The notes: a model not told the origin generated them from the sequence alone. Positions 1 through 11,714 are shown, numbered from the stretch's first letter. The stretch is 60,864 bases of DNA from Massilia pinisoli (GCF_024753285.1 NZ_JANUGW010000032.1:1-60864); one strand, 5' to 3'. Numbers and translations are program-made.

Positions 1-7
1 TGAACCT

Positions 8-40
8 AAAAAAACGCCGCCCCGGTTTCCCGGCGCGGCG
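8..40 (-). terminator. Intrinsic terminator of acs
   Basis: Read on the minus strand this is an 11-bp GC-rich stem with one mismatch and a four-base loop, followed by seven T. It lies about 45 bases past the acs stop codon, as expected for a Rho-independent terminator. Confidence 0.85.
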
Positions 41-84
41 TCAACTCTGCTGTGATCAGTGTAACCGATCAGCGGCCCGAATGG

Positions 85-2076
<1,992 letters not shown>

Positions 2077-2273
2077 ACTAGTCTCCAATTAAGTAGTAGT
2101 AATTTTGCCTCATACCTTAGGCGCCCTCGCTTACTGAGCCCTTACAGGCGCGCGCTGGCCTCGGAGCGGGTCATTCTACCAACATCGGCGGACGACGAAG
2201 GCAAGCCGGCAACGCGCGACGGGTGTAGAATGTTGAGCTGTCTTGACCGCAGCCGCATTGGAAAGCCCGCCAG

Positions 2274-2885
2274 ATGCTTGATTCGCAACCCTCGTCCAGC
2301 GCAGGAAAACGCAGCGCCCTCGCCAGTTTCATGTTCGCCAGCCGCTGGCTGCAACTGCCCCTTTATCTGGGGCTGATCCTCGCGCAGTGCGTGTACGTGT
2401 TCCATTTCTGGGTCGAACTCAAGGATCTCGTGCTCGCCGCGCTCGGCAACGAGGACGCGCTGCACCACGTGTTCCAGGCCGTCGCCGTGCCGGGCGCGCC
2501 GCTGCCGGACAAATTGAACGAAACGACGATCATGCTCGTCGTGCTGGGCCTCATCGACGTCGTCATGATCTCGAACCTCCTCATCATGGTGATCGTGGGC
2601 GGGTACGAGACGTTCGTGTCGCGCATGTACCTGGAAGATCATCCGGACCAGCCGGAGTGGCTGTCGCACGTGAGCGCGTCCGTGCTGAAGACCAAGCTGG
2701 CGATGGCGATCATCGGCATCTCGTCGATCCACCTGCTCAAGACGTTCATCAACGCCGCGGTCTACGACCCGAAGCCGTTGATCGCGCAGACCTGCATCCA
2801 CGTCGTGTTCCTGCTGTCGGCGATGGCGATCGCCTACACCGACCGGATCATGATGACCACCCAGAGTGACAACAAGCACCACTGA
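2274..2885 (+). CDS. YqhA-type inner membrane protein (UPF0114/TIGR00645)
   Basis: A 203-aa membrane protein with three to four hydrophobic segments, around residues 25-45, 85-110, 140-160 and 170-190. The stretch NETTIMLVVLGLIDVVMISN is typical of the UPF0114 family represented by E. coli YqhA, whose function is not established. It is divergent from acs with about 200 bases between them, and the fumarase start follows 38 bases after its stop, so the two may be cotranscribed. Confidence 0.9.
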   Translation: MLDSQPSSSAGKRSALASFMFASRWLQLPLYLGLILAQCVYVFHFWVELKDLVLAALGNEDALHHVFQAVAVPGAPLPDKLNETTIMLVVLGLIDVVMISNLLIMVIVGGYETFVSRMYLEDHPDQPEWLSHVSASVLKTKLAMAIIGISSIHLLKTFINAAVYDPKPLIAQTCIHVVFLLSAMAIAYTDRIMMTTQSDNKHH

Positions 2886-2922
2886 TTCCACCGTAATCCA
2901 AGACCCCCACAGCGAGAACCCC

Positions 2923-4449
2923 ATGACTGTCATTAAACAGGACGACCTGATCGAATCGGTCGCCGCCGCGCTCCAGTACATCAGCTACTACCACCCCGCC
3001 GACTACATCCAGCACCTCGCGCGCGCGTACGAGGCCGAGCAAAGCCCGGCCGCCAAGGACGCCATCGCGCAGATCCTCACCAACTCGCGCATGTGCGCGG
3101 AAGGCAAGCGCCCGATCTGCCAGGACACCGGCATCGTCAACGTGTTCCTGAAGATCGGCATGAACGTGCGCTTCGAAGGCTTCGGCAGCGGCTCGATCAC
3201 GGACGCCGTCAACGAAGGCGTGCGCCGCGCGTACAACTTCGCCGACAACAAGCTGCGCGCCTCGATCGTCGCCGACCCGCACTTCGAGCGCAAGAACACG
3301 AAGGACAACACGCCGGCCGTCGTCCACATGGAACTGGTGCCCGGTAACACGGTCGACGTGATGGTCGCCGCAAAGGGCGGCGGCTCGGAAAACAAGACCA
3401 AGTTCGTCATGTTGAATCCGTCCGACTCGCTGGTCGACTGGGTCCTGAAGACCGTCCCGCTGATGGGCGCCGGCTGGTGCCCGCCGGGCATGCTGGGCAT
3501 CGGCATCGGCGGCTCCGCCGAGAAGGCCATGTTGATGGCCAAGGAGTCGCTGATGGAAGACATCGACATGTACGAGCTGAAAGCACGCGGCCCGCAGAAC
3601 AAGCTGGAAGAGCTGCGCATCGAACTGTGCGACAAGATCAACGCGCTGGGCATCGGCGCGCAAGGCCTGGGCGGCCTGACGACCGTGCTGGACGTGAAGA
3701 TCAATATGTACCCGACGCACGCGGCGTCGAAGCCGGTCGCGATGATCCCGAACTGCGCCGCCACGCGCCACGCGCACTTCGTGCTGGACGGCTCGGGCCC
3801 GTCGTACATCGAACCGCCGGCGCTGTCGACCTGGCCGGACGTGAACTGGACGCCGGACACGCAGAAATCGAAGAGCGTCAACCTCGACACGCTGACGAAG
3901 GAAGAAGTCGCATCGTGGCAGCCGGGCCAGACGCTGCTCCTGAACGGCAAGATGCTGACGGGCCGCGACGCCGCGCACAAGCGCATCCAGGACATGCTGG
4001 CGAAAGGCGAACCACTGCCGGTCGACTTCACGAACCGCGTGATCTACTACGTCGGCCCGGTCGATCCGGTGCGTGACGAAGTCGTGGGCCCGGCCGGTCC
4101 GACGACGGCGACGCGCATGGACAAGTTCACCGACATGATGCTCGAGAAGACGGGTCTGATCGCGATGATCGGCAAGGCCGAACGCGGCCCGGCCGCCATC
4201 GAGGCGATCAAGAACCACAAGTCCGCCTACCTGATGGCCGTCGGCGGTTCCGCGTACCTCGTGTCGAAGGCGATCAAGTCGGCGAAGGTCGTCGGCTTCG
4301 AAGACCTGGGCATGGAAGCGATCTACGAGTTCGAAGTCAAGGACATGCCCGTGACCGTCGCCGTCGACGCGACCGGCACGTCGGTGCACCAGACCGGTCC
4401 GAAGGAATGGGCCGCGAAGATCGAATCGCTGAAGCTGATCCCGGCGTAA
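2923..4449 (+). CDS. fum: Fumarate hydratase, class I (iron-sulfur)
   Basis: Interconverts fumarate and malate in the TCA cycle. The 508-aa length is right for a single-chain class I fumarase. The N-terminal alpha-like part carries the cluster-ligand region PICQDTG near residue 60, and the C-terminal beta-like part begins around residue 330. No class II (FumC) motifs are present. An open frame extends upstream to 2866 and overlaps the preceding gene, but the N-terminus MTVIKQDDLIESV from the ATG at 2923 is the usual one. It sits between the YqhA-like gene and murI and ends just before a perfect 16-bp inverted repeat. Confidence 0.96.
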   Translation: MTVIKQDDLIESVAAALQYISYYHPADYIQHLARAYEAEQSPAAKDAIAQILTNSRMCAEGKRPICQDTGIVNVFLKIGMNVRFEGFGSGSITDAVNEGVRRAYNFADNKLRASIVADPHFERKNTKDNTPAVVHMELVPGNTVDVMVAAKGGGSENKTKFVMLNPSDSLVDWVLKTVPLMGAGWCPPGMLGIGIGGSAEKAMLMAKESLMEDIDMYELKARGPQNKLEELRIELCDKINALGIGAQGLGGLTTVLDVKINMYPTHAASKPVAMIPNCAATRHAHFVLDGSGPSYIEPPALSTWPDVNWTPDTQKSKSVNLDTLTKEEVASWQPGQTLLLNGKMLTGRDAAHKRIQDMLAKGEPLPVDFTNRVIYYVGPVDPVRDEVVGPAGPTTATRMDKFTDMMLEKTGLIAMIGKAERGPAAIEAIKNHKSAYLMAVGGSAYLVSKAIKSAKVVGFEDLGMEAIYEFEVKDMPVTVAVDATGTSVHQTGPKEWAAKIESLKLIPA

Positions 4450-4455
4450 GCCGAG

Positions 4456-4492
4456 CGACGGCGCGATCGATGCCATATCGATCGCGCCGTCG
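4456..4492. terminator. Perfect 16-bp inverted repeat between fumarase and murI
   Basis: The arms CGACGGCGCGATCGAT and ATCGATCGCGCCGTCG are exact complements around a five-base loop. There is no T-run after it, so it may act as a transcript-stabilising hairpin or a Rho-type roadblock. It ends 12 bases before the murI ATG. Confidence 0.6.
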
Positions 4493-4504
4493 TACAATCC
4501 CTCC

Positions 4505-5344
4505 ATGTCCTCATCCACGTTCTCCAACGACGCGCCGGTCGGCGTCTTCGACTCGGGCCTCGGCGGCCTGTCGATCCTGCGCCACATCCGCGCGCAACTC
4601 CCGCACGAACACCTGATCTACGTGGCCGACACGGGCTTCGCGCCGTACGGCGACAAGTCGGAACAGGTCGTCGCCGAACGCTCGCTGGCGGTGGCCCGCT
4701 TCCTCCTCGAACGGGGCGCGAAGGCGATCGTCGTGGCCTGCAACACGGCCACCATCTCCGCCGTCAAGGTGTTGCGCGCGCATTTCCCGCACATGCCCAT
4801 CGTGGGCGTGGAACCGGGCCTGAAGCCGGCGGCCGCCATCACACGCAGCGGCAAGGTCGGCGTGCTGGCGACGGCGCGCACGCTGGAAGGCAGCAAATTC
4901 CTGCAACTGCGCGACCAGATCACGGAAGCGACGGGCGCCGCATTCCTGCTGCAGCCATGCCGCGGCCTCGTCGACCGCATCGAACTGGGCGACACGGCCG
5001 GCACGCGCGAGCTGCTGGTGCGCTACGTGACGCCGCTGCTCGAGCAAGGCGTCGACACCCTCGTGCTGGGTTGCACGCACTACCCGCTCGTGCGGGCTTC
5101 CATCGAAGAGGTGATCGCCTCCGCGGGCGCGCACGACGTTGCACTCGTCGACACTGGCGACGCGGTGACGCGCCAGCTGGTGCGCCTGCTCGACGCGGGC
5201 CGGTTGCTGCGCGCCGCCTCTCCCGACGCGCCCGGTACGCTGGTCGCATATACGAGCGCCAGCGCCACCGCGTTGTCGGCCGCGTTCAACAGCCTGATCG
5301 GCATCGATCCGCCCGTGCACGAGACGACGTTCGGCGTGGCCTGA
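4505..5344 (+). CDS. murI: Glutamate racemase
   Basis: Makes D-glutamate from L-glutamate for peptidoglycan. The 279-aa protein shows all family motifs: FDSGLGGLS near the N-terminus, VADTGFAPYG, the first catalytic cysteine in ACNTA, and the second in GCTHYPL. No Shine-Dalgarno sequence precedes the ATG. Instead TACAAT lies 7 bases upstream, so the message could be leaderless, though this is a guess from spacing alone. It stands alone between the hairpin and the tRNA promoter. Confidence 0.96.
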   Translation: MSSSTFSNDAPVGVFDSGLGGLSILRHIRAQLPHEHLIYVADTGFAPYGDKSEQVVAERSLAVARFLLERGAKAIVVACNTATISAVKVLRAHFPHMPIVGVEPGLKPAAAITRSGKVGVLATARTLEGSKFLQLRDQITEATGAAFLLQPCRGLVDRIELGDTAGTRELLVRYVTPLLEQGVDTLVLGCTHYPLVRASIEEVIASAGAHDVALVDTGDAVTRQLVRLLDAGRLLRAASPDAPGTLVAYTSASATALSAAFNSLIGIDPPVHETTFGVA

Positions 5345-5374
5345 CGGTGCATCGCACTGCTGGGCAAACTCGAT

Positions 5375-5403
5375 TTGCCAGAATGCGAATGACCCTATAT
5401 AAT
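5375..5403 (+). promoter_or_regulatory. Sigma-70 promoter of tRNA-His
   Basis: TTGCCA at 5375-5380 and TATAAT at 5398-5403 are separated by 17 bases. Transcription would begin near 5410, about 37 bases before the tRNA. Confidence 0.8.
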
Positions 5404-5446
5404 CTCGTTCTGTCTCGGCAACAACGGGACAGTATGTAAGACAGTG

Positions 5447-5522
5447 GTGGCTGTAGCTCAGTTGGTAGAGTCCAGGATTGTGATTCCTGTTGTCGTGGGT
5501 TCGAGTCCCATCAGCCACCCCA
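5447..5522 (+). tRNA. tRNA-His (anticodon GTG)
   Basis: A full cloverleaf of 76 bases. The acceptor stem GTGGCTG/CAGCCAC, D-loop AGTTGGTAGA, anticodon loop TTGTGAT with GTG, T-loop GGTTCGAGTCC and an encoded CCA end are all present. The base before position 1 is G and the discriminator is C, giving the extra G-1:C73 pair that HisRS recognises. Confidence 0.97.
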
Positions 5523-5531
5523 CAGAATTCG

Positions 5532-5556
5532 AAAGCCCGGCCTGTCCGGGCTTTTT
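5532..5556 (+). terminator. Terminator of tRNA-His
   Basis: AAAGCCCGG and CCGGGCTTTTT form a strong stem with a short loop and a T-run, ten bases after the tRNA CCA end. Confidence 0.9.
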
Positions 5557-5701
5557 GCATTTCGCCTCTGTCGTACGCCTCCCCCTACCTTTCTCCGATT
5601 TCTTCGTCCTGGCGCAATACCTGCCTAAATAGCACACCGCACCATCGCCTTGGCAGTCACCCGTGCGTGGACTGCCGTACTGCATAGGAAAGGCGATCCC
5701 G

Positions 5702-7579
5702 ATGTGCGGCATCAGCGGAGTTGTCAGCAAGAATGGTTCGGCCGTCAGCCGCAAGACGATCCAGGCCATCAACGACCTGGCCGCGCATCGCGGGCCGGAC
5801 GGCGAAGGTTTTTTCTTCGGTGCACAGTTCGCCCTGGGGCACCGCCGCTTGGCCATCCTGGATTTGTCGAAGGACGGCCACCAGCCTATGGAATACGGAG
5901 AAAATTACGTCATCACCTTCAGCGGCGAGATTTTCAATTACCTCGAAATCCGCGAACAGCTGACTCTCGACGGCTATCGCTTTTCGTCCGAGACGGACAC
6001 CGAGGTCATCCTGTGCGCCTACGACAAGTGGGGAACGTCCTGCGTCGAGCGCTTCAACGGCATGTGGGCCTTCTGCCTGTATGACAGGGAAAAAAATATC
6101 CTGTTCTGCAGCCGCGATCGATTCGGCATCAAGCCGTTTTATTACTCGGATACGCCCCAACGGTTCGTCTTCGGCTCGGAGATCAAGCAGGTCCTTTGCG
6201 GCAAGGGCGGCAGCGCCGTCGCCAATATGCGCGCCGTACGCGCTTTTCTGATCGAAGGCCTTTCCGACCACACGCGCGAAACGTTTTTCGATGGCGTGTA
6301 CGCGCTGGCAGCGGGTCATAACCTCGTGTATTCGCTGCGATCCCACCGTGTGGAGGAATGCCGCTACTACACGTTGGCGGCGCGGGACGACGTGCCGGCC
6401 TTGGACGAATGGGCCGCCTCCGAACGCTTCCTGGCCGAACTGCACCGATCGGTCGCGTACCGGATGCGATCGGACGTCAAGGTCGGCGCCTGCCTGAGCG
6501 GCGGGCTCGACAGTTCCGCCGTCGCGGCCCTCTCGTCAACCGTCTGCCGCGCGACGTCGTCGACACGGTTCCAGGCAGTCCACGCGAAAGCCGGCGCCGG
6601 CAGGCTCGACGAAAGCGGCTTTGCCCGCGACGTCGCCGCGAAGTGCGACATCGACTTGTTCGTCATCGAACCGAGCGCCGACGATTTCATGGAAGCCATC
6701 GACGAGGTCGTCTATTGCCAGGAAGAGCCGTTCGCCACCCCGTCCGTCTTCATGCAGTATTTCGTGTTCCAGAAAGCGAAGCAGATCGGATGCAAGGTCT
6801 TTCTCGACGGCCAGGGCGGCGACGAGGTCCTGCTCGGCTACGAGCGCTATTATTCGGCCTACCTCCGCTCGCTGCCATGGCACGCGGCGATCCACGAGTT
6901 CTTTTCCATCACCGGCCATTCCAGGCTCGCGCCAAGGGAGTTGCTCGGCTACCTGCTGTATTTCTCCGTGTCACGAATCCGCATCGCGAGGCTGAAACGG
7001 AAGTTCGCCTACGTCAGGCCCGAGTATCTGATCCAGTTTCCCAATATCGCGGCACTGAATGCGGCTGGTCGCAGCGTCCGCGCACTGCAAAGAGTGGAAA
7101 TCGAACGGTTCCAGCTGCCCCATCTGCTCAGGTACGCAGACCGCAACTCGATGCGCCATTCGATCGAAGCGCGCCTCCCGTTTCTGGACCACCAACTCGT
7201 CGAATCGGCGTTTGGCCTGAACAACCGCTTCAAGATCAGGAACGGCTGGACGAAGCACGTCATGCGGGTCGCACTGGCCGGCCTCGTGCCCGACAGTATT
7301 TTGTGGCGCAAGGTCAAACTCGGCTTCGAGGCGCCTGACGCGGCCTGGCTCGAGGCCGCCGGCGCCGAGATGCAAGCGGTCATCGGCCGGTCCGCCATCG
7401 TGCAGCACATGTGCAAGGTCAAGCCGAACTTCGACAAGCTCGACAGGGGGACGCTCTGGCGCCTCTACAGTATCGCCAAATGGGAAGACATCTACGCGGT
7501 GCAGCTGACGGCGGGCACCGGGGAATCGCCCGGCTGCGGCAATCCCAACCGTACGCCACAACCCATCGGCATGAACTAA
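5702..7579 (+). CDS. asnB: Asparagine synthetase, glutamine-hydrolysing
   Basis: Converts aspartate, glutamine and ATP to asparagine. The ATG at 5702 gives MCGISG, so the glutamine-amidotransferase nucleophile is Cys2; the longer open frame from 5663 would bury it and is rejected. The class II amidotransferase domain covers about residues 1-190. The ATP-pyrophosphatase motif LSGGLDSS lies near residue 265 in the synthetase domain. Length 625 aa is normal. It stands alone. Members of this family also occur in polysaccharide and peptide clusters, but nothing nearby points that way. Confidence 0.93.
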   Translation: MCGISGVVSKNGSAVSRKTIQAINDLAAHRGPDGEGFFFGAQFALGHRRLAILDLSKDGHQPMEYGENYVITFSGEIFNYLEIREQLTLDGYRFSSETDTEVILCAYDKWGTSCVERFNGMWAFCLYDREKNILFCSRDRFGIKPFYYSDTPQRFVFGSEIKQVLCGKGGSAVANMRAVRAFLIEGLSDHTRETFFDGVYALAAGHNLVYSLRSHRVEECRYYTLAARDDVPALDEWAASERFLAELHRSVAYRMRSDVKVGACLSGGLDSSAVAALSSTVCRATSSTRFQAVHAKAGAGRLDESGFARDVAAKCDIDLFVIEPSADDFMEAIDEVVYCQEEPFATPSVFMQYFVFQKAKQIGCKVFLDGQGGDEVLLGYERYYSAYLRSLPWHAAIHEFFSITGHSRLAPRELLGYLLYFSVSRIRIARLKRKFAYVRPEYLIQFPNIAALNAAGRSVRALQRVEIERFQLPHLLRYADRNSMRHSIEARLPFLDHQLVESAFGLNNRFKIRNGWTKHVMRVALAGLVPDSILWRKVKLGFEAPDAAWLEAAGAEMQAVIGRSAIVQHMCKVKPNFDKLDRGTLWRLYSIAKWEDIYAVQLTAGTGESPGCGNPNRTPQPIGMN

Positions 7580-7865
7580 AATGCATGCCAGAAATGTATT
7601 AACGTCAATCATATTTGAGCAAATGAATTATTTGCCCTATACTTGAACTCAGCAAACATCCAAAAAACCGAGCGGCAGGCCTTGCGTTGACCTGACCGCC
7701 CTGCGGCCCCGCCGCATCGCCGGATGCGCTCCGCATCCACTCTGTCAACGGGTCCAGACGCCGGCCGGCACGGCCGCGCTGTGACCGCCCGCCTCCGCGC
7801 CCCGGACCGGATCCCCCATCCCGCACCGGCCCGCGCCGAGGTCTTTCATCGAGGGCCAAACACGC

Positions 7866-8930
7866 ATGACCCCAACACGTCCATTGCAGCGAGACCATTC
7901 TTGCGCGATCCACCTGGTCGCTGGCGCGTGCGCGCTGTGCGCCGCCTTGATGGCGCCAGTGCAGGCCGCCGGCCGCAAGCCCGCGCCGGCGGTTCCGCCG
8001 ACACCCGCGATCGCCGACTTCACCGCGTTGAGCGGCGCGCGGCCCGGCGACTGCGCCGCACCAACCGATCCGGCCCTGTCCACGATGGGCATGCCGACCA
8101 TGCGCCGCTGCGCCTGGGGGCAGCGCGTGGAAATGTTGTACTGGCGCAGCATCCCCGCCCCGGCGGGCACCTGTCTGCCGCCGGCCGCCATCGCGTGGTA
8201 CCGCCTCGCGCAAGCCATCCATGCGGACGCGCCGCCGTGGAGCGCCGCGTGGTCCGGCAGAACCATCGCGACCGGCACGGGCGACGCGCAGCAATTGGCC
8301 GCGGTCTGGCGCGGCGGCGATGGCCAGTGGTCGGCCACGCTGTGGCGCTGGCGGCCGACCGACAAGCCCGCGACGCGCACGTGGCAAGCCGGCCACTGGA
8401 ACGACGTGACGCAGGCCGCGCACGCCATCGACGCGGGCAATCCGCTGCCCGCCGCGTCGCCCTTGTTCGTCGCCTGGCGCGACTCTTCGCAGGGCAAGCC
8501 GCGCATGCTGGACGGCGATACGTGGCGCTGGGTGTCCGACAAGACGTGCCTGCGCCTCGAGACCTCGGGCATCAGCCAGACCCGCATCCACCTGCCCTAT
8601 TCGCGCGACGACGCGCGGCTCGAGCAGCGCAGCGGCATGCAGGTGCAACTGGCGCGCCGCTTGCCCGACGCCGAATGGCTGCAGCCGTTCACGTTGCTGG
8701 ACCCGGCGAAGCCCGGCGAGCGCACGGGCGCCAAATTCATCGCCGTCTGGAAGGAAGGCCGCAGCGTCAAGGGACAGCTGTGGATCCCGTTGCGCGGCGA
8801 CGCGGGCATCGTGCGTGCGCGCATCGTCAGCGACCTGACGGCGGCATCCGCCGACCCGAAGCAGCGCGCGGCCGTTGTCGAACGCGAGCTGACTGCGCTC
8901 GCCCACGCATGGGAGGTGCGCCATGAATGA
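7866..8930 (+). CDS. Exported hypothetical protein
   Basis: A 354-aa protein with an N-terminal signal peptide (hydrophobic run around residues 15-33, cleavage near AQAAG). The rest is Trp- and Ala-rich and predicted periplasmic. I recognise no domain. It overlaps the next gene by eight bases and that gene overlaps the third, so this is the first gene of a tight operon. The 286 bases before it contain no gene I can support. Confidence 0.7.
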   Translation: MTPTRPLQRDHSCAIHLVAGACALCAALMAPVQAAGRKPAPAVPPTPAIADFTALSGARPGDCAAPTDPALSTMGMPTMRRCAWGQRVEMLYWRSIPAPAGTCLPPAAIAWYRLAQAIHADAPPWSAAWSGRTIATGTGDAQQLAAVWRGGDGQWSATLWRWRPTDKPATRTWQAGHWNDVTQAAHAIDAGNPLPAASPLFVAWRDSSQGKPRMLDGDTWRWVSDKTCLRLETSGISQTRIHLPYSRDDARLEQRSGMQVQLARRLPDAEWLQPFTLLDPAKPGERTGAKFIAVWKEGRSVKGQLWIPLRGDAGIVRARIVSDLTAASADPKQRAAVVERELTALAHAWEVRHE

Positions 8931-10131
8931 CGAACTGTCGACGCCCCTGTGGCTGCTGTCGCCGCTGGCCGTGCTGGGCGCCGGCCTGATGCTGGCGCTC
9001 GTGATCGGCCTCACGCTGCAGCGCTTCCGCATTCCCAAGCTGTACGGCGCCGTGATCGCGGGCCTGCTGCTCGGCGCAACCGGCGGCGGCTTCATCGACC
9101 GCGCGCTGCTGACCCAGTTCCAGGAACTGCTCAACGGCGCCGCCGCGCTCGTGCTGTTCGAGGTCGGCCGCAAGATGGACCTCGCATGGCTGCTGCGCAG
9201 CGGACGCCAGGGCGCGAGCCTGCTGCTGGCCACGCTGCTGCGCGGCGCCGCATCCGCCATCGCGCTGGGGCTCCTCGGCCTGCCGTGGGGTGCCGCGATC
9301 TTCATCGGATCGATCCTCATCGCCGTCAATCCCGTCATCCACAGTTCGATGGTGGCGGACGAAAACGCGAGCGGCACGAGCACCTTCGCCACATCGAACA
9401 TGGTCGGACTCTCGAACCTCGTCGCGCTGCTGGCGCTCGCCGTCACGCTCGCGTGGACGCGCAGCCACGGCCCCGACGCCGGCGGCGACTTCGCGACGGA
9501 GCTGATGCGCCAGGGCGGCAAGCTGGTGGTCGGGGCCCTGATCGCCGTGCTGTCGTACGGCGTGTATGCCGTCGCCACGCGGGCATGCAAGGTGCCGGCC
9601 ACGCTGCGGCCCGGCATGCTGCTGGCCGCGCTGCTGATCGACCTCGGCCTGTGCTCCGTGATGTCCGCGAGCGCCCTGCTCTCGCTGCTGCTGATGGGCG
9701 TCCTGCTGCGCAATGCCGAGAAGCGCGACAACGTGTTCCAGGCCCAGTTGAAGACGGCGCAGGACATCGGCTACGTGCTGCTGTTCCTGATGTCGGCCGC
9801 CCTCGTCGACCTGCAGCAGCTGCTGCACGGCTGGGCGATCCTGGCCGCCGTGACGGTATTCGTCGTGCGCATCGCGGCGACGCGCCTGGCACTGTGGCCG
9901 GGCACGGCGTGGGACATGCGCAAGCAGCATGCGATGGCGTTGTCGATGTGCTCCCTCGTGAGCTACGGCGGCCTCGTCGTCGACAACACCCTCAACGCCT
10001 ATACCGGGCTCGATGCGACGTCCACCGCCGTCATGGGCGCGCTGCTGGCCCTGAACGTCCTGCTGGCGCCGGGCCTCACGTGGCTCGGCTTGCACTTGGC
10101 AGGCGAAACCTATCGAGGAAGCGCCCAATGA
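8923..10131 (+). CDS. Cation:proton antiporter-like membrane protein
   Basis: A 402-aa protein that is almost entirely hydrophobic, with about twelve membrane segments, in the pattern of CPA-type antiporters (Na+/H+ or KefB-like). Early features include a small-residue glycine-rich segment after PKLYGAVIAGLLLG. There is no C-terminal TrkA-N domain, so a glutathione-gated KefB/C role is not shown. It overlaps the ligase gene by four bases (ATGA). The pairing with a glutathione-type ligase is suggestive of thiol or electrophile handling, but this is inference. Confidence 0.72.
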   Translation: MNDELSTPLWLLSPLAVLGAGLMLALVIGLTLQRFRIPKLYGAVIAGLLLGATGGGFIDRALLTQFQELLNGAAALVLFEVGRKMDLAWLLRSGRQGASLLLATLLRGAASAIALGLLGLPWGAAIFIGSILIAVNPVIHSSMVADENASGTSTFATSNMVGLSNLVALLALAVTLAWTRSHGPDAGGDFATELMRQGGKLVVGALIAVLSYGVYAVATRACKVPATLRPGMLLAALLIDLGLCSVMSASALLSLLLMGVLLRNAEKRDNVFQAQLKTAQDIGYVLLFLMSAALVDLQQLLHGWAILAAVTVFVVRIAATRLALWPGTAWDMRKQHAMALSMCSLVSYGGLVVDNTLNAYTGLDATSTAVMGALLALNVLLAPGLTWLGLHLAGETYRGSAQ

Positions 10132-11339
10132 GCGAACTACTGAATGACGAAGCACTGGGAAAACTGAAAACGGACGCCCAGGCACAGGCAGTGTCGGGCC
10201 AGGGTCCCGCATACCTGCCCGACTTCAAGCCGTCCACGGTCGGCACGATGGGCATCGAGCTCGAACTGATGGTGCTCGACCGCCTGACCTACGACCTGTT
10301 CCCCGCCGCGCCCGACATCCTGCGCCTGCTCGACAAGCACGACAAGCCGTGGGTGCACACGCCCGAAATCACGACGTCGATGCTCGAAGTGGCGACCGCG
10401 ATCCTGACGTCGTTCGACGAGGCCGCGGAGCAGCTGGAACACATCCGCACGACGGTGCAGCGCGCCGCGTTCGAGGTCGGCGCGTCGATCTCCGGCGGCG
10501 GCGCGCACCCTTTCCAGAAGTGGAACGAGCAGCGCATCTATCCGAAGGAACGCTACTTCGCGTCCGAACGCAAGTTCGGTTATCTGGCTAAACTGTTTAC
10601 CGTGTTTGGCATGCACGTGCACATCGGCGCCGGCACGCCGGACGAAGCGATGCGGCTGTGCGCCTGGCTCACGCAGCGCGCCCCGCTGTTCATCGCCCTC
10701 TCCGCCAATTCCCCGTGCTGGCAGGGCGAAGTGTCGGGCTTCTGCAGCTCGCGCAGCAACGTCGTCGGCGCGTTCCCGATGAGCGGCATCCTGCCGTACG
10801 AGATCCGCACGTGGGACGATTTCCGCGCCCACTTCGACCAGCTGGCCGCGCACGGCATCGTCAACAGCATCAAGGATTTTTATTGGGACGTGCGCCCGAA
10901 ACCGGAATACGGGACGATCGAGCTGCGCGTGCTCGACACGCCGTTGAAGCCCGTGTACGCGGCCGCGCTGGCGTGCTACGCGCGCGAGCTGTGCCTCGAA
11001 TGGGCCGACCAGCCTGGCCGCTGGCCGGGCAGTACCAGCCGCGAGCTGTACATCTGGAACCGCTTCAACGCGGCGCGCGACGGCGTCGACGCGAGCTGGA
11101 TCGATCCGGAGACGGGCGTGTCGATGCCGGCCGCGCAGGCGATCCGCGCCGACCTGGAACGGCTGCGGCGCCGCGCGCAGGACCCCGGCTTCGGCAAGGC
11201 GTGCGACGTGATCGAACACCTCATGCGGGACGGCGGCCAGGCACGCTGGCTGCGCGCCCACCTCGATGCCGGCGGCGGCATGAACGACCTGGCGCGCATG
11301 GCCAGCGAGATGTTCGAGGAGGACGCGGCGCGGGCCTGA
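10128..11339 (+). CDS. Carboxylate-amine ligase, YbdK/GCS2-type glutamate-cysteine ligase
   Basis: A 403-aa ATP-dependent ligase of the GCS2 family, which forms gamma-glutamyl bonds. Family signatures are GTMGIELELMVLD near residue 42, the metal and ATP region TSMLEVATAI, GMHVHIGAG near residue 165, and the arginine-containing EYGTIELRVLDTP. The ATG at 10128 follows GAGGAA and overlaps the upstream stop, so translation is probably coupled. It could be the cell's glutathione-pathway enzyme or a YbdK of unknown substrate. Confidence 0.85.
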   Translation: MSELLNDEALGKLKTDAQAQAVSGQGPAYLPDFKPSTVGTMGIELELMVLDRLTYDLFPAAPDILRLLDKHDKPWVHTPEITTSMLEVATAILTSFDEAAEQLEHIRTTVQRAAFEVGASISGGGAHPFQKWNEQRIYPKERYFASERKFGYLAKLFTVFGMHVHIGAGTPDEAMRLCAWLTQRAPLFIALSANSPCWQGEVSGFCSSRSNVVGAFPMSGILPYEIRTWDDFRAHFDQLAAHGIVNSIKDFYWDVRPKPEYGTIELRVLDTPLKPVYAAALACYARELCLEWADQPGRWPGSTSRELYIWNRFNAARDGVDASWIDPETGVSMPAAQAIRADLERLRRRAQDPGFGKACDVIEHLMRDGGQARWLRAHLDAGGGMNDLARMASEMFEEDAARA

Positions 11340-11342
11340 CCG

Positions 11343-11714
11343 TCACGAGCGGTTCGGATTGTCCGGACGGCGGTCGAAGCGGTTCGGCACGCCGTCGCGA
11401 TCGCGATCGCCGTGACGCCAGCCGCCGCGGTCCAGCTCCCAGCCGCGGTCGCCCTGGCGCCATTCCGGACGATGCCAGACGTAGCCCGGGCGCACGCGCT
11501 CCCAGTGGCCGCGTATCCAGACGTAGCGGTGGCCGTTCCAGTTCCAGTAGCCCGGCGCCCACTCATAGCCGTGGCGCGCAGCCGGCACGACCTCGGCGCG
11601 CGGCGGCGGCGGCGCGACGCGGACGACGGCGACGTCGCGTGCGAACGCCTGCGCCGGCAGGACCGCGGCGCTACTTGCCAAGGCGATGGCGGCGGCACAA
11701 AGAATGCGTTTCAT
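11343..11714 (-). CDS. YXWGXW-repeat exported protein
   Basis: A 123-aa protein with a signal peptide ending near AQAFA. It then carries Trp/Tyr repeats (YEWAPGYWNWNGHRYVWIRG and a second round RPGYVWHRPEW) and a basic, Arg/Asp-rich tail. Such repeats are common in small betaproteobacterial envelope proteins of unknown role. The ATG at 11714 is preceded by GGAGAG. It converges on the ligase gene with three bases between the stops. Confidence 0.8.
   Translation of the reverse strand: MKRILCAAAIALASSAAVLPAQAFARDVAVVRVAPPPPRAEVVPAARHGYEWAPGYWNWNGHRYVWIRGHWERVRPGYVWHRPEWRQGDRGWELDRGGWRHGDRDRDGVPNRFDRRPDNPNRS

Noticed and set aside
2848..4587. 579-codon antisense frame over fumarase and murI
   Set aside because: Same cause: GC-rich coding DNA leaves long reverse frames. 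Both sense genes are certain.
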